Counted from the first letter of the stretch, positions 1 to 8,496 are shown. The stretch: 64,000 bases of DNA from Pullichristensenella sp963930055 (GCA_963930055.1 CAWVKS010000007.1:186001-250000), one strand, 5' to 3'. Numbers and translations: made by a program. The notes: generated from the sequence alone by a model not told the origin.

Positions 1-918
1 AACGGAGCTTACGCGACCAGCGGAGACTATACCTACACGCTGCTGGAGGACGGCGGCGCGCGCATCATCGACTATACGGGGGATGCGGAGGCGCTGTCCG
101 TCCCCGCTGAGCTGGACGGCCATTTGGTGCGCCAAATCGGGGACAGGGCTTTCACCGCCTGCTTCTCCCTAACCTCCGTCACGCTGCCGGAGGGGCTGAC
201 CGCCATCGGCGATAACGCCTTCCAGCGCTGTGAGTCCCTGGCCTCCATCACACTGCCGGAGGGGCTGACCGCCATTGGCGATAACGCCTTTTTCAGCTGC
301 GGCCTGACCTCCATCGCGCTGCCGGACAGCCTGACCTCCGTGGGGGCAAACCCGTTCCTCGGCTGTTTCTCGCTGACGGCGATCGACATTTCCCCCGACC
401 ATCCCGTGTTTGCGCAGGCCGATGGCGTACTGTACGAGAAGGCCTCCGGGACGCTCGTCTGCTATCCGGCGGAAAAAGCGGACAGTTCCTTCGCCGTGCC
501 GGAAGGCACACTCTCCATCGGTGATGATGCCTTCGATGGCTGCTTCTTCCTGACCTCCGTCGCGCTGCCGGACGGCCTGACCTCCATTGGCGAGGGCGCC
601 TTCGCGGGCTGCTTTCTCCTGCGTACCGTCACGCTGCCAGACAGCCTGACGACCATCGGCGATAACGCATTCATGGCCTGTTTTGCCCTGTCCGCTGTCG
701 CGCTGCCGGACAGCCTGATCGCCATCGGCGGGGGCGCGTTCTCGGGCTGCACTTCCCTGACCTCCGTCGCGCTGCCGGACAGCCTGACCGCCATCGGCGA
801 GGGCGCGTTCGACGGTTGTTCGGATACGTTCACACTCACCGTACCGCGGGATTCGTATGCCTGCCAGTACGCTATCGACAACGGCATTCCCTATACCTGC
901 CCCGACGCCAACGGCTGA
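1..918 (+). CDS. BspA-like leucine-rich repeat protein, 5' end missing
   Basis: The frame is open from the first base of the window to a TGA at 918, giving the last 305 residues of a longer protein. It consists of about nine repeats of 22-23 residues with the LRR_5/BspA signature (LTSVTLPEGLTAIGDNAF, with a Cys near each repeat end). One non-canonical insert (about residues 130-165, around DGVLYEKASGTLVCYP) is typical of this family. The C-terminus ends in a QYAIDNGIPY motif that commonly closes BspA proteins. The repeats are also visible in the DNA as roughly 69-base tandem units. Such proteins are normally secreted or surface-anchored and mediate adhesion, but the signal peptide would lie outside the window. 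The exact ligand cannot be inferred. Confidence 0.88.
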   Translation, partial: NGAYATSGDYTYTLLEDGGARIIDYTGDAEALSVPAELDGHLVRQIGDRAFTACFSLTSVTLPEGLTAIGDNAFQRCESLASITLPEGLTAIGDNAFFSCGLTSIALPDSLTSVGANPFLGCFSLTAIDISPDHPVFAQADGVLYEKASGTLVCYPAEKADSSFAVPEGTLSIGDDAFDGCFFLTSVALPDGLTSIGEGAFAGCFLLRTVTLPDSLTTIGDNAFMACFALSAVALPDSLIAIGGGAFSGCTSLTSVALPDSLTAIGEGAFDGCSDTFTLTVPRDSYACQYAIDNGIPYTCPDANG

Positions 919-1012
919 ATGAGGGCACAACGGCGCTGCCGGCACGCAGGCTCCTGATCTTTGGCTTGCCGCTGTCCGTTCCCTCCCCCGCCTCAAACGA
1001 AACGCAACACTG

Positions 1013-1049
1013 CGCATCCACCCCTTGCTCGTGTGGTGGATGTGCGTCG
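1013..1049. repeat. Palindromic repeat with CTCGT loop (copy a)
   Basis: A GCATCCACC / GGTGGATG stem surrounds a loop containing TTGCTCGTG and is followed by GTCGATTCC. The same loop and the same 3' tail recur at 2381-2420 with a completely different, self-complementary stem. The loop also recurs in the hairpins at 2445-2477 and 3971-4004. This suggests a family of palindromic units whose stems covary. Confidence 0.5.
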
Positions 1050-1118
1050 ATTCCGAGCCAAAGGCGCTGGCAGGCGGCATTGCCGCCACCCCGGGTAGAT
1101 TTTGCGGCGGGATCGGTG

Positions 1119-1124
1119 TATAAT
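1119..1124 (+). promoter_or_regulatory. -10 box upstream of flavodoxin-like gene
   Basis: TATAAT lies 44 bases before the chosen ATG. The best -35 at 17 bp (TAGATT) is poor, so only the -10 is well supported. Confidence 0.4.
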
Positions 1125-1167
1125 GGAAAAGGAGTTCATGCGGTTCGGGCCGCAAGGAGGTTTTGGC

Positions 1168-1809
1168 ATGAAAGTTTTGCTCGTCAACGGCAGCAGCCAT
1201 ACGCATGGCACGACCATGCGGGCGCTGGAGGAAATGATCCGCGTGTTTGAGGCGGAGGGCGTGGAGACGGAGGTCATACAGACCGGCAGCAAGCCCTTGG
1301 CGGACTGTCTGCAGTGCGGCGCCTGCGCCAAGAGCGGCAAGTGCGTGTTCGCGGACGACGGCGTCAATGAATTCGTGGAAAAGGCGCGCGAGGCCGACGG
1401 CTTCGTGTTCGCCACGCCGGTGTATTACGCCCATCCCAGCGGCAGGATCTTCTCCTTCCTCGACCGCGCCTTTTACAGCAATGGCCGGGCCGGCATGCCC
1501 GACGCTTTCCGCTTCAAGCCCGGTGCATCCGTGGCCGTGGCGCGGCGCGGCGGCATCAGCGCCTCGTTTGACGCGCTCATCAAGTACTTCGGCATCTCGC
1601 AGATGCCCGTGGCCGGTTCCACCTACTGGAACATGGTGCACGGCGCCGTCGCCGAGGACGCGCCGCAGGACGAGGAGGGCATGCAGACGCTGCGCAACCT
1701 CGCCCGCAACATGATCTGGATGATGCGCTGCTTCGCTGTGGGCAAGGAACAGGGCGTGCCCTATCCCGAGACGGAGAAGAAGGTATCGACCAACTTCGTG
1801 CGCCGCTAG
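1168..1809 (+). CDS. Flavodoxin-fold NAD(P)H-dependent FMN reductase / iron-sulfur flavoprotein
   Basis: A 213-residue protein with the FMN_red/flavodoxin-like fold. The N-terminal phosphate-binding loop is VNGSSHTHGTT (residues 6-16). A Cys cluster CLQCGACAKSGKC (about 45-57) is followed by a GFVFATPVYYAHPSG flavin-contact segment (about 77-91). The Cys pattern matches Isf-type iron-sulfur flavoproteins that shuttle electrons from ferredoxin in anaerobes. The start was chosen because AAGGAGG sits 8 bases upstream. An in-frame ATG at 1138 has a ribosome site only 3 bases away and is less likely. It appears monocistronic, with a hairpin just downstream. Electron donor and acceptor are unknown. 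Confidence 0.85.
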   Translation: MKVLLVNGSSHTHGTTMRALEEMIRVFEAEGVETEVIQTGSKPLADCLQCGACAKSGKCVFADDGVNEFVEKAREADGFVFATPVYYAHPSGRIFSFLDRAFYSNGRAGMPDAFRFKPGASVAVARRGGISASFDALIKYFGISQMPVAGSTYWNMVHGAVAEDAPQDEEGMQTLRNLARNMIWMMRCFAVGKEQGVPYPETEKKVSTNFVRR

Positions 1810-1827
1810 AGTCAACCACGCAAAGAC

Positions 1828-1866
1828 GAGCGCCCCCGTTTCCGCACCGCGCGGACACAGGGGCGC
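1828..1866 (+). terminator. Terminator-like hairpin after flavodoxin gene
   Basis: An AGCGCCCC / GGGGCGCT stem lies about 20 bases after the stop codon. Only a short T run follows, so termination efficiency is uncertain. Confidence 0.4.
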
Positions 1867-2444
1867 TTGCCTCTATGGCGCTTTTGACGGTTCAGGAACC
1901 TCTCCACAAAGCGTTTATCCCTCTCCTCATGCGCACAGGACGGAGAAATGATGCTGTCCTGCCCTGGCGGGCAAGGAGACGCCGCGATGTGCGCATTCGA
2001 CGCTGTTTGCCCTGCGGGCAAAGGCGCTGCAGAGTGGCGCGCCGGATATGGCTGTGTCACGGAAAAAGCCATTCCCCAAAACGCTTTGCCCATCCGGGGG
2101 CTTTATCGGCGCGCCGGAGAACGCAAAGCCCTTCGTGGCGCAAATGTGCCCCTTTTCTATGGAGGATGCAACGCATCCACCCTTCTCCAGCGCCCATAAA
2201 CGGCGCAAAATCCATCGCCCCACCTCTTCAGCGGCGGGGCATTCTCCCCCTGCCATCCCGCGGGGAGAACGGCGGGCTCTGCCCGCATCCGCCCAAGGGA
2301 CCGATCCCTTGGGAATCCCTTTGGGGAAAACGGCAGTCATCTCCCCATCATCCCCCGTCCCCAAAACGCCGCAGGCGGCAAGCCCCTGCTCGTGGGCTTG
2401 CCGCCGTCGATTCCCGCTTTCGCCGCAAGCGGAACGAAAACGCA
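1867..2444. other. Non-coding, palindrome-rich stretch
   Basis: No convincing gene lies here. Several open frames exist, but none has a ribosome site, recognisable motifs or normal composition. The stretch contains numerous short inverted repeats. The clearest is GGCGGCAAGCCC / GGGCTTGCCGCC at about 2383-2412, around a CTGCTCGT loop. It looks like accumulated palindromic repeats or gene remnants next to the repeat element and IS that follow. Confidence 0.6.
2381..2420. repeat. Palindromic repeat with CTCGT loop (copy b)
   Basis: A 12-bp perfect stem GGCGGCAAGCCC / GGGCTTGCCGCC has loop CTGCTCGT and is followed by GTCGATTCC, like the repeat at 1013-1049. Flanking sequence is also similar (CCCCG before, GTCGATTCC after), while the stem bases differ and remain complementary. 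Confidence 0.5.
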
Positions 2445-2477
2445 GAACGCCCGCCCATACTCGTGGGGCGGGCGTTC
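2445..2477. repeat. Left copy of duplicated hairpin flanking repeat element copy 1
   Basis: A 33-base hairpin (GAACGCCCGCCC / GGGCGGGCGTTC arms) is repeated almost identically at 3971-4004. The two copies bracket repeat element copy 1. On the minus strand this copy is followed within 4 bases by a TTTTC tract, so together they would form the terminator of the hydrogenase operon. It looks like a target duplication. Confidence 0.65.
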
Positions 2478-2691
2478 AGGATGTTGACAAAGTCAACAGA
2501 CTGTCAGAGCGTTGAGAAAATCCGCAAGCCAAGGAAGCTGCACTTGCATTCAAGGGAGCTTGCTAGACGTAAGTGACCGCAGGATGCAAGTGCAGCTGAC
2601 GCAGGAAGCAAAAATTGCCACTGATTTTCTTTGGACAGTACCCCAAGCAACAGACAGGGAAATAAAAGGCCTGTCGTAGAATAAGGATAGT

Positions 2692-3543
2692 TTACACGGT
2701 TTTGCCCCGAAATTCAACCGGGGTAAGACCGTTTTTGAGAGAAATACGCTCGAAATTGTAGAAATCGACGTATTCGGTGACGAGTTGCTCCACTTCAGTA
2801 CGGGTGGTAAAGTGAGCACGATACAGACATTCCGTTTTCAGGGTGCCGAAGAAATTCTCCATCGCTGCATTATCGTAGGGACAACCGGGACTGGACATCG
2901 AGGGAGAAACGTGGTATGCTTGCATCAGGTCGAAGTATGCTTGCGATGTGTATTGAGACCCCTGGTCACTGTGGAGTGCGAGTCCACCAGTGACCTTTTC
3001 TCGTTTCAGAGCCTCACGGATGGTGTCTGTAACCAGGGAGGACGACATATCAGCGCCGATCTTCCACGCAAGGACGGCCTTTCCACACAAATCCAGTACA
3101 GCGCACATGTACAGCATACTGCCCGGAATCGGGATGTAGGTGATGTCCGTTACCCAGAACTGATTTGGCTTCGCCTGATCGAAGTTCCTATCCAACAGAT
3201 TGGGATACTTGTGAACGGCCTGCCGATAACGGGTATAAGGCCTGCGGCGGCGAACGACCGACAGCAGGTTCAGTTTGCGCATCACACGCAGGATCGCCTT
3301 GACATTCACCAACTTCCCGGTCCGGCGCTGAATCCAGCGTCGAACGCGGCGAATGCCGTAGGTCTGCTTGCTCTGCCGCTGGCACGCCACGACCAGGTCA
3401 ACCAACCACTGATCCTTTGCTTCTTTCTGCTGCCGGTTTCTCCAGGCATAATATCCGCTGCGGCTTACTTCAAACACTTCGCACATGGCTTCTATGCTAT
3501 ATTTTCCGCGGAATCGCTCAATCACCCGATACTTCAATTTCAC
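2692..3543 (-). CDS. IS3-family transposase OrfB (DDE integrase domain)
   Basis: A 283-residue protein with an N-terminal HTH_21-like region (EVSRSGYYAW, about 24-33) and an rve integrase core. DDE residues are visible in FWVTDITYIP, LHSDQGSQYTS and FFGTLKTECLY. The C-terminus has the usual NGLTPVEFR. The start is a GTG that overlaps the orfA stop (GTGA). AGGAGG abuts this GTG with no spacer, so efficient independent initiation is doubtful. OrfB may instead be made by the programmed -1 frameshift typical of IS3 elements, giving an OrfAB transposase. Confidence 0.95.
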   Translation of the reverse strand: MKLKYRVIERFRGKYSIEAMCEVFEVSRSGYYAWRNRQQKEAKDQWLVDLVVACQRQSKQTYGIRRVRRWIQRRTGKLVNVKAILRVMRKLNLLSVVRRRRPYTRYRQAVHKYPNLLDRNFDQAKPNQFWVTDITYIPIPGSMLYMCAVLDLCGKAVLAWKIGADMSSSLVTDTIREALKREKVTGGLALHSDQGSQYTSQAYFDLMQAYHVSPSMSSPGCPYDNAAMENFFGTLKTECLYRAHFTTRTEVEQLVTEYVDFYNFERISLKNGLTPVEFRGKTV

Positions 3544-3842
3544 CTCCTTCCAGCTTCGAACAGAAAATTTCGCAGCAACTCCACCTGCATTCGCAGCTTT
3601 GCCAACTCATTGTGCTGTTTTTCTTCTTCGCTGACCGGCTCCTTGTGGGGACGTCCCTTGGAACGCGAGATGTATCCAGCTGCCAGCATTCGTTCCTTCC
3701 TTCGCTGTCGTTCCATCAGGCTCTTCACTTGTCGCCTTTCCAGACCGTAGCTGGCTGCTATTTCGCCATAGGTCTCCCCTTGATTATGTCGCTCTCCTAC
3801 AATTTCAACCAATTGCTCCACCTTTGTATACTTTCGTGCCAT
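3540..3842 (-). CDS. IS3-family transposase OrfA (HTH)
   Basis: A 100-residue protein with a helix-turn-helix (ETYGEIAASYGLERRQVKSL, about 23-42) and a C-terminal leucine-zipper-like segment (ELAKLRMQVELLRNFLFE) that mediates OrfA/OrfAB multimerisation in this family. AGGAGG lies 7 bases before the ATG. It overlaps orfB by 4 bases. It binds the terminal repeats and regulates transposition. It appears intact. Confidence 0.92.
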   Translation of the reverse strand: MARKYTKVEQLVEIVGERHNQGETYGEIAASYGLERRQVKSLMERQRRKERMLAAGYISRSKGRPHKEPVSEEEKQHNELAKLRMQVELLRNFLFEAGRR

Positions 3843-3970
3843 ACAGAAAACCTCCTGTCGCAGTTCCTATTCTACGACAAGAGGCCACTTTTTTCCTTTG
3901 TCCGTTGCTTGGGGTACTGGCCACTTTTTATCAGGGCAATTTTTGCGGTTGGGGGCTTTGTCAGCGCTCT

Positions 3971-4004
3971 GAACGCCCGCCCCCTACTCGTGGGGCGGGC
4001 GTTC
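3971..4004. repeat. Right copy of duplicated hairpin flanking repeat element copy 1
   Basis: A 34-base hairpin that differs from 2445-2477 by one base and one indel. It lies 39 bases beyond the stop of the hydrogenase gene and would be its terminator stem on the minus strand, now separated from its T tract by the element and IS. Confidence 0.65.
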
Positions 4005-4043
4005 GTCAATCATCTGCGGCAGCTCCGGCCGACCGCACTGCGG

Positions 4044-5465
4044 TCAGGGGGCGGAGGTGATGGTGTCGGAGATGCGCTTTTCCATGGCCTCCATGCCGTA
4101 GCGGTCGATCTCGCCCTTGTCCTTGGGGCCGTGGGTGAGACAGCCCGCGCCGCCAATGCAGCCGCCCGTGCAGGCCATGCCTTCGATGAAGTTGAAGTCC
4201 TTCACGCCGCGGCTGGCCTTGAGAAGCGCCATGCGGCAGGCCTCGATGCCGTCGCAGGGCATGGCCTTGACGGTGAAGTTCAAGCCCTGCTCGTAGACGG
4301 CCTCTGCCACGGCGTCGCTGACGCCGCCGCTGCGGGCAAAGATGCGGCCGTAATAGGAGGCGTTGTCCAGCACGTCCTCCTCCAGCTGCGAAAGGTCGAT
4401 GTCGCGGCTGTCGATGAGCGCCTGCAATTCCTCAAAGGTGAGCACGCAGTCCACATACGGCTTGACCGTCTCGCGCTGAACCTCCGCCTTCTTGGCCGTG
4501 CAGGGGCCAACAAAGATGATCTTGCACTCGGGATCGGACTCCTTGATGTACTTGGCGATCATCGCCATGGGCGAAAGGTTGCTCGAGATGTGATCCTTGA
4601 GCTTGGGGAACTCGGTCTGCACATAGTGCACGAAGGCCGGGCAGCAAGAACTGGTGAGGAAGCCCTTTTCGGCGAGCTCCTGCGCCTCGTGCCAGGCGAC
4701 CATGTCCGCGCCCATGGCAGCCTCGACCACGCTGAAAAAGCCCATCTTCTTCATGGCGGTGATCACCTGGCCGACCTTGGCGTAGCGGAACTGGCTGACG
4801 ATGGAGGGCGCGACCACGCCGTAGACGCGCGGCCCTTCGTGCTCCGTATATTCGCGCAGCATGCGGATGGCGTCGAGTATGAACGACTTGTCCACCGGCG
4901 CGCCAAACGGGCACATGTAGACGCAGGCGCCGCAGGAGGTGCACTTCTCCTCGTCGATCTTGGCGATCTTGCGCTCGTCCATGTGGATGGCGTGCACCTT
5001 GCAGGCCACCTCGCAGGGGCGCTTGCGGCTGGAAATGGCGTTGTAGGGGCAGACGGAGGCGCAGCGGCCGCATTCGACGCACTTGGCGGGATCGATATGC
5101 GCTTTGAGCGTGCGGTCGAAGCTGATCGCCCCGCGCGGGCAGGCGGCCTCGCAGCGGTGCGCCAGACAGCCGCGGCAGTCCTCCGTGACGCGGTAGGTGC
5201 TCACCGGGCACTCGTCGCAGGCGATGTCGATGATCTTGATGATGTTCTTATCGCCCTTCTCCCCGCCCATTGCCAGCTTGACGCGCTCGGCGGCGATGGC
5301 TCGCTCCTTGTAGACGCAGCAGCGCATGGTCGGCTCCGGGCCTGGCGCGATGGTCTTGGGGATGTCGAGATAGGCTTCCTGCAGGGTGTCCGCGTAGGCG
5401 TGGCGGGCGACCTCGCGCAGCACCTCGTATTTGAGCTTCTGGACGTTTGTGTCGAAGATCCGCAT
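4044..5465 (-). CDS. hydA: Monomeric [FeFe]-hydrogenase, group B-like
   Basis: A 473-residue cytoplasmic protein. The N-terminal half holds several Fe-S motifs: CDECP (83-87), CRGCLAHRCEAAC, CVECGRCASVCP (129-140) and CTSCGACVYMCP (175-186). The C-terminal H-cluster domain has L1 TSSCCPAF (271-278), L2 GPCTAKK (320-326, where group A has MPC) and L3 MACTGGC (430-436). All H-cluster cysteines are present. The divergent L2/L3 and the CDECP head match the group B (B1/B3) family of fermentative Firmicutes, whose partner and direction are poorly known. It is the last gene of the operon, 19 bases after the SpoIIE-type gene. Its distal terminator has been disrupted by the repeat element and IS. Confidence 0.9.
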   Translation of the reverse strand: MRIFDTNVQKLKYEVLREVARHAYADTLQEAYLDIPKTIAPGPEPTMRCCVYKERAIAAERVKLAMGGEKGDKNIIKIIDIACDECPVSTYRVTEDCRGCLAHRCEAACPRGAISFDRTLKAHIDPAKCVECGRCASVCPYNAISSRKRPCEVACKVHAIHMDERKIAKIDEEKCTSCGACVYMCPFGAPVDKSFILDAIRMLREYTEHEGPRVYGVVAPSIVSQFRYAKVGQVITAMKKMGFFSVVEAAMGADMVAWHEAQELAEKGFLTSSCCPAFVHYVQTEFPKLKDHISSNLSPMAMIAKYIKESDPECKIIFVGPCTAKKAEVQRETVKPYVDCVLTFEELQALIDSRDIDLSQLEEDVLDNASYYGRIFARSGGVSDAVAEAVYEQGLNFTVKAMPCDGIEACRMALLKASRGVKDFNFIEGMACTGGCIGGAGCLTHGPKDKGEIDRYGMEAMEKRISDTITSAP

Positions 5466-5484
5466 GGCTTCCTCCCTCAGTGCT

Positions 5485-6657
5485 TTAGAAGTAACTCACC
5501 TTGATGCGCTTGCCCATCCGTTCCAGGCACTTGGCCAGGTTCTCGATGAGCTGTATCTTGATGCCGAAGGTGATCGGCAGGTCGGGGTTCTGATGCGCCG
5601 GGTTGATGGCGCGGCCGACGAAGAAGTTGATGTCCGTGGCCTTTTCAAACAGCTTCTGGGCGATGAGCGACGCGCCGTCCTTCTTGCTGGTCCAATCGGC
5701 GGAGGTATCCTTGCCGGCGAGGAAGTCCTCGCCGAGCTTGAGCACCTTGGAGATCGTCACCACGCCTTCGGTGACCAGGTCCACGCCCTGCAATTTGGAG
5801 ATGGGCGGCACTTCGGGGTCGAAGTAGTCCAGCGTGGGGATGAGCGGCTTGCCCAGGTAGCGCGAGGCGATGTTGGACGTGGTGCCGCCGCAGACGATCT
5901 TTTCGCCTTCCTTGGCGAAGAAGAGGTTCATCATCTTGATGTCGTTCTTCGGGTCCGCCGGCGGGCCGATGACCAGGTTGACGCTCTGGCGCGCGCGCAC
6001 GCGCACCACGGCCACGGTCGTATCGTCGCCCGGCTCGCCCTCGTAGAGGCGGTTGCACTCATCGACGATGTTGGCGGCGATGTACTTGGCCGAATTGTCC
6101 GGGTGGTAGTTGGCCTCGGCAAAGTCGATGATGTTGTCCCGCTGCCAACCGTAGTTGAACTCCTTGCCCACGCCGGCAAAGGGCGCGCCGTCGGACATGG
6201 CGATGAGCACATCGTTTTCCATGACCTCGAAGCGGCTTTCGTGGATCTGCTTGCCGCCCACCTCGCGGGTGGAGACGGGGTAGTTGTACCTCGTGCCATC
6301 GCGCAGGACGATGACCGCCGGGTTGTCGAACTGGATCAGCTCGGCGATGCGGTTTCCCAGGATGCGGATGACGGTGAAGGTGGAATAGGCCACCTGCCGC
6401 ACCTTGCACACAGGCAAAGTGCTGGCGATGGTGTCGATACATTCCTCGATGGGCATGCCGCCGGCCAGCATGGTGGAGATGATCTTGGAGGTCAGCGTGG
6501 AGAGTATGTTGGCCTTCACGCCGCTGCCCAGGCCGTCGGCAAGCACGAGTATGTTCTCGTTCTCCTTATCGACGATCTCCACGCGGTCGCCGCAGAGCTG
6601 CTCGCCGACATGGTTGAGCGAGATATAGCCGGTTTCCGTGCAGAGATTATTCGTCAT
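5485..6657 (-). CDS. SpoIIE-type PP2C serine phosphatase of the hydrogenase operon
   Basis: A 390-residue protein with SpoIIE/PP2C metal-binding motifs: LVLADGLGSGVKA (about 37-49), MSDGAPFAG (about 153-161) and GDDTTVAVV (about 210-218). A C-terminal extension of about 170 residues follows, with no motif I recognise. The start overlaps the end of the sensory hydrogenase by 11 bases, implying translational coupling. This phosphatase is a known neighbour of PAS-containing group C hydrogenases. The inferred role is to relay an H2 or redox signal to an unidentified phosphoprotein. It carries no signal peptide or membrane segment. Confidence 0.85.
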   Translation of the reverse strand: MTNNLCTETGYISLNHVGEQLCGDRVEIVDKENENILVLADGLGSGVKANILSTLTSKIISTMLAGGMPIEECIDTIASTLPVCKVRQVAYSTFTVIRILGNRIAELIQFDNPAVIVLRDGTRYNYPVSTREVGGKQIHESRFEVMENDVLIAMSDGAPFAGVGKEFNYGWQRDNIIDFAEANYHPDNSAKYIAANIVDECNRLYEGEPGDDTTVAVVRVRARQSVNLVIGPPADPKNDIKMMNLFFAKEGEKIVCGGTTSNIASRYLGKPLIPTLDYFDPEVPPISKLQGVDLVTEGVVTISKVLKLGEDFLAGKDTSADWTSKKDGASLIAQKLFEKATDINFFVGRAINPAHQNPDLPITFGIKIQLIENLAKCLERMGKRIKVSYF

Positions 6658-8317
6658 GGCTCATCGCGTCCTTTAGCTTTGTGAGGGCGACCTTGGTCTC
6701 GGCGGTGGTCTCGCCCAGCAGCGAGGCGATCTCCTGCACCACGCGCATCTGCTTCTCGATCACCTGGTCGGTCAGTTCGACCGTGCTCTTCTTCAGTTCG
6801 CTCTGCTGCTTGCGCTCCTCCTCGCGGTCGGTGACGTCGCGCATGATGCTGATGAGTATCTTGTACTGGCGGTCGTAGATGACCGTCTCATCGACGAAGA
6901 GCTTGTATTCCGGCACATAGTGGCACTTGCCGCTGAAGCCGTGGCCGTCGAGCACCACTTTGAGGTAGCCCGAGGGATCGAGCAGGCGCACTACCGGCGC
7001 GCCGACAATGTCGCCCGCGCAGGAGAGCTTGAACAGCCTGACCGCCGCCTGGTTGATCTGCTTGACGACGAGATCCTCGTCCATGACCAGTATGGCATTG
7101 GGCGTGTTCTGGATGATCTTGTCGGAGAAGGACTCGGCCTTTTCCTTGAGGTAGGGCAGGCACATCTCGATCTCCGCCTTGCCCTGGCAGACGGCGATGG
7201 CCTTGTCGTAGCAGGTGGGATAGCCGCAGCAGCCGCAGTTGAACATCTTGTCCGGCGTGGTCTTGCCCATGCGGTTGAGCACTTCCTGAATGGCCTCGTT
7301 ACCGGGCATGACGCGCTTGAGGCCGGCGGGAGCGTAGCGGGTGCTGAGGTCGTTGGGCGCTTCGACGGCAAAGAGGTCGTCTCCCGCGTAGTTCTCCACC
7401 TTCATGGCGCCGAGCATGCGCTTTTTCTTGTGCTCGCGCATGACGGGGCCGTTGATGCAGCTGCCCTCGCAGGCGGACATCTCGATAAAGACGTGTTCGG
7501 AAGCGTCGTCGCGCAGTTCGTCGAGCACGGCGCGGATGTTGAGCATGCCGTCCACGGCGATGCGGGTGCAGTCGATGTCCTTGTCAAGCGTACTCAAAAT
7601 GCCGCCGGTGGTGGGATAGCGGCGGGAAGCGGGCTTTTTGTCCACGGCGGCGTGGTGGCGCACCGGGGCCACGCCCTCTTCGGCCATCCAGGCAATGAGC
7701 TCTTCAAAGGTGAGGCAGGCGTCCACGCTGGCGGACTCGTCGGCCTCGCGCTTCTTGGCAATGCAGGGGCCGATGAACACGGTGAAAGCGTCCTTGTCGC
7801 GCTTTTTCAGCACGTCACAGTGGGCGATCATCGGCGTCTTGACGGGCAACAGGTGGCCGAGCAGGTCGGGATAGTACTTCTCGATCAGCGAATTGACCGC
7901 CGGGCAACAGCTGGAGATCATCACGCCGGAATCCTTGCGCATGAACGGCTCATAGGCGCGCGAGACAAGCTCCGCGCCCACGGCGGTCTCCTCCGCGTCG
8001 GCAAAGCCGAGCTTCTTGAGTGTGTCGCGCATATCCTCAATGGTGTCCACTTCCATGGCCACGGGGAAGGACGGGGCCACGCTGGCCACCACGCGCTTGC
8101 CCGCGCGGATGGCGTCGCGCACGGCGGGCACATCCTCGCGGATGCGCTTGGCGTTCTGCGGGCAGGTGACATAGCAGTTGCCGCAGAGCACGCATTCGTC
8201 GGCGATGATGTTGGCCTGGCTGTTGGCGAAACCAATGGCCTTTACCGGGCAGGCGCGGATGCAGGCATAGCAGTCCTTGCAACGCGCCTCGTTGAGCTTG
8301 AGGTATTCGTTGTTCAT
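6647..8317 (-). CDS. hydS: PAS-linked sensory [FeFe]-hydrogenase (group C, HydS-like)
   Basis: A 556-residue protein. It starts with a 2x[4Fe-4S] ferredoxin domain (CKDCYACIRACP 13-24; CVLCGNCYVTCP 42-53). The H-cluster domain has L1 ISSCCPA (134-140), L2 IGPCIAKK (182-189) and L3 MSACEGSC (280-287). Next is an extra Fe-S module CGCCGYPTC...C (361-386) and a PAS domain (about 400-500, ENTPNAILVMDED-like). A helical tail ends in VVQEIASLLGETTAETK. This layout is the sensory group C type, thought to detect H2 rather than to produce it. The start (ATG at 8317) has GAAAGGCGG upstream; an earlier frame extension lacks a ribosome site. It lies between the ferredoxin and phosphatase genes. Confidence 0.88.
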   Translation of the reverse strand: MNNEYLKLNEARCKDCYACIRACPVKAIGFANSQANIIADECVLCGNCYVTCPQNAKRIREDVPAVRDAIRAGKRVVASVAPSFPVAMEVDTIEDMRDTLKKLGFADAEETAVGAELVSRAYEPFMRKDSGVMISSCCPAVNSLIEKYYPDLLGHLLPVKTPMIAHCDVLKKRDKDAFTVFIGPCIAKKREADESASVDACLTFEELIAWMAEEGVAPVRHHAAVDKKPASRRYPTTGGILSTLDKDIDCTRIAVDGMLNIRAVLDELRDDASEHVFIEMSACEGSCINGPVMREHKKKRMLGAMKVENYAGDDLFAVEAPNDLSTRYAPAGLKRVMPGNEAIQEVLNRMGKTTPDKMFNCGCCGYPTCYDKAIAVCQGKAEIEMCLPYLKEKAESFSDKIIQNTPNAILVMDEDLVVKQINQAAVRLFKLSCAGDIVGAPVVRLLDPSGYLKVVLDGHGFSGKCHYVPEYKLFVDETVIYDRQYKILISIMRDVTDREEERKQQSELKKSTVELTDQVIEKQMRVVQEIASLLGETTAETKVALTKLKDAMSHDE

Positions 8318-8496
8318 AAGCGATGACCGCCTTTCGGTGGATGGGCTTGGGCAGCGGGCGCGGGCGCACGGCGGCGCGTCCTCCCCCCGCAAGGGACGGG
8401 GCGGGAACGCGCGCGGCGCGCCGGGTCAAAGGCGGGGACGGCCTTTATGCCCGCGGCAGGAGGGCCGGGGCGGCACGTCCCCGGCAAATGTCCCCG

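Larger units (their letters stand above)
2632..3923 (-). mobile_element. IS3-family insertion sequence, 1,292 bp
   Basis: The ends are near-perfect inverted repeats: TGGACAGTACCCCAAGCAAC on the left and TGGCCAGTACCCCAAGCAAC (reverse complement of the right end). Flanking bases are CTT on both sides (2629-2631 and 3924-3926), a 3-bp target duplication as usual for IS3. Removing the IS and one CTT restores CTGATTTTCTTTTTATCAG, which aligns base for base in length with the intact hairpin loop of copy 2 near 26107-26125. The element contains orfA and orfB on the minus strand, both intact, so it may still be mobile. Confidence 0.93.
2478..3970 (+). mobile_element. Structured hairpin-targeting repeat element, copy 1, interrupted by an IS3 element
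   Basis: The element proper is 2478-2631 plus 3927-3970. The IS (2632-3923) and one CTT target duplication (3924-3926) lie between. It begins AGGATGTTGACAAAG and ends TTTGTCAGCGCTCT. Inside is a long stem GCTGCACTTGCAT / ATGCAAGTGCAGC (about 2537-2597). It matches a second copy at 25885-26162 and a decayed third at 52186-52276. It has no coding capacity of its own, and both ends abut copies of the same locus-specific hairpin. Confidence 0.7.

Noticed and set aside
124..900. CRISPR-like tandem repeats
   Set aside because: The roughly 69-base periodicity encodes leucine-rich protein repeats; there are no spacers and no cas genes.
1875..2576. Possible 233-residue protein in the gap before the IS
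   Set aside because: No ribosome site, Arg/Pro-rich low complexity, and it runs through palindromes and into the repeat element.
3417..5504. 695-codon plus-strand open frame across the IS end and the hydrogenase gene
   Set aside because: It spans an IS boundary and is antisense to the hydrogenase with intact H-cluster motifs; no start signal.
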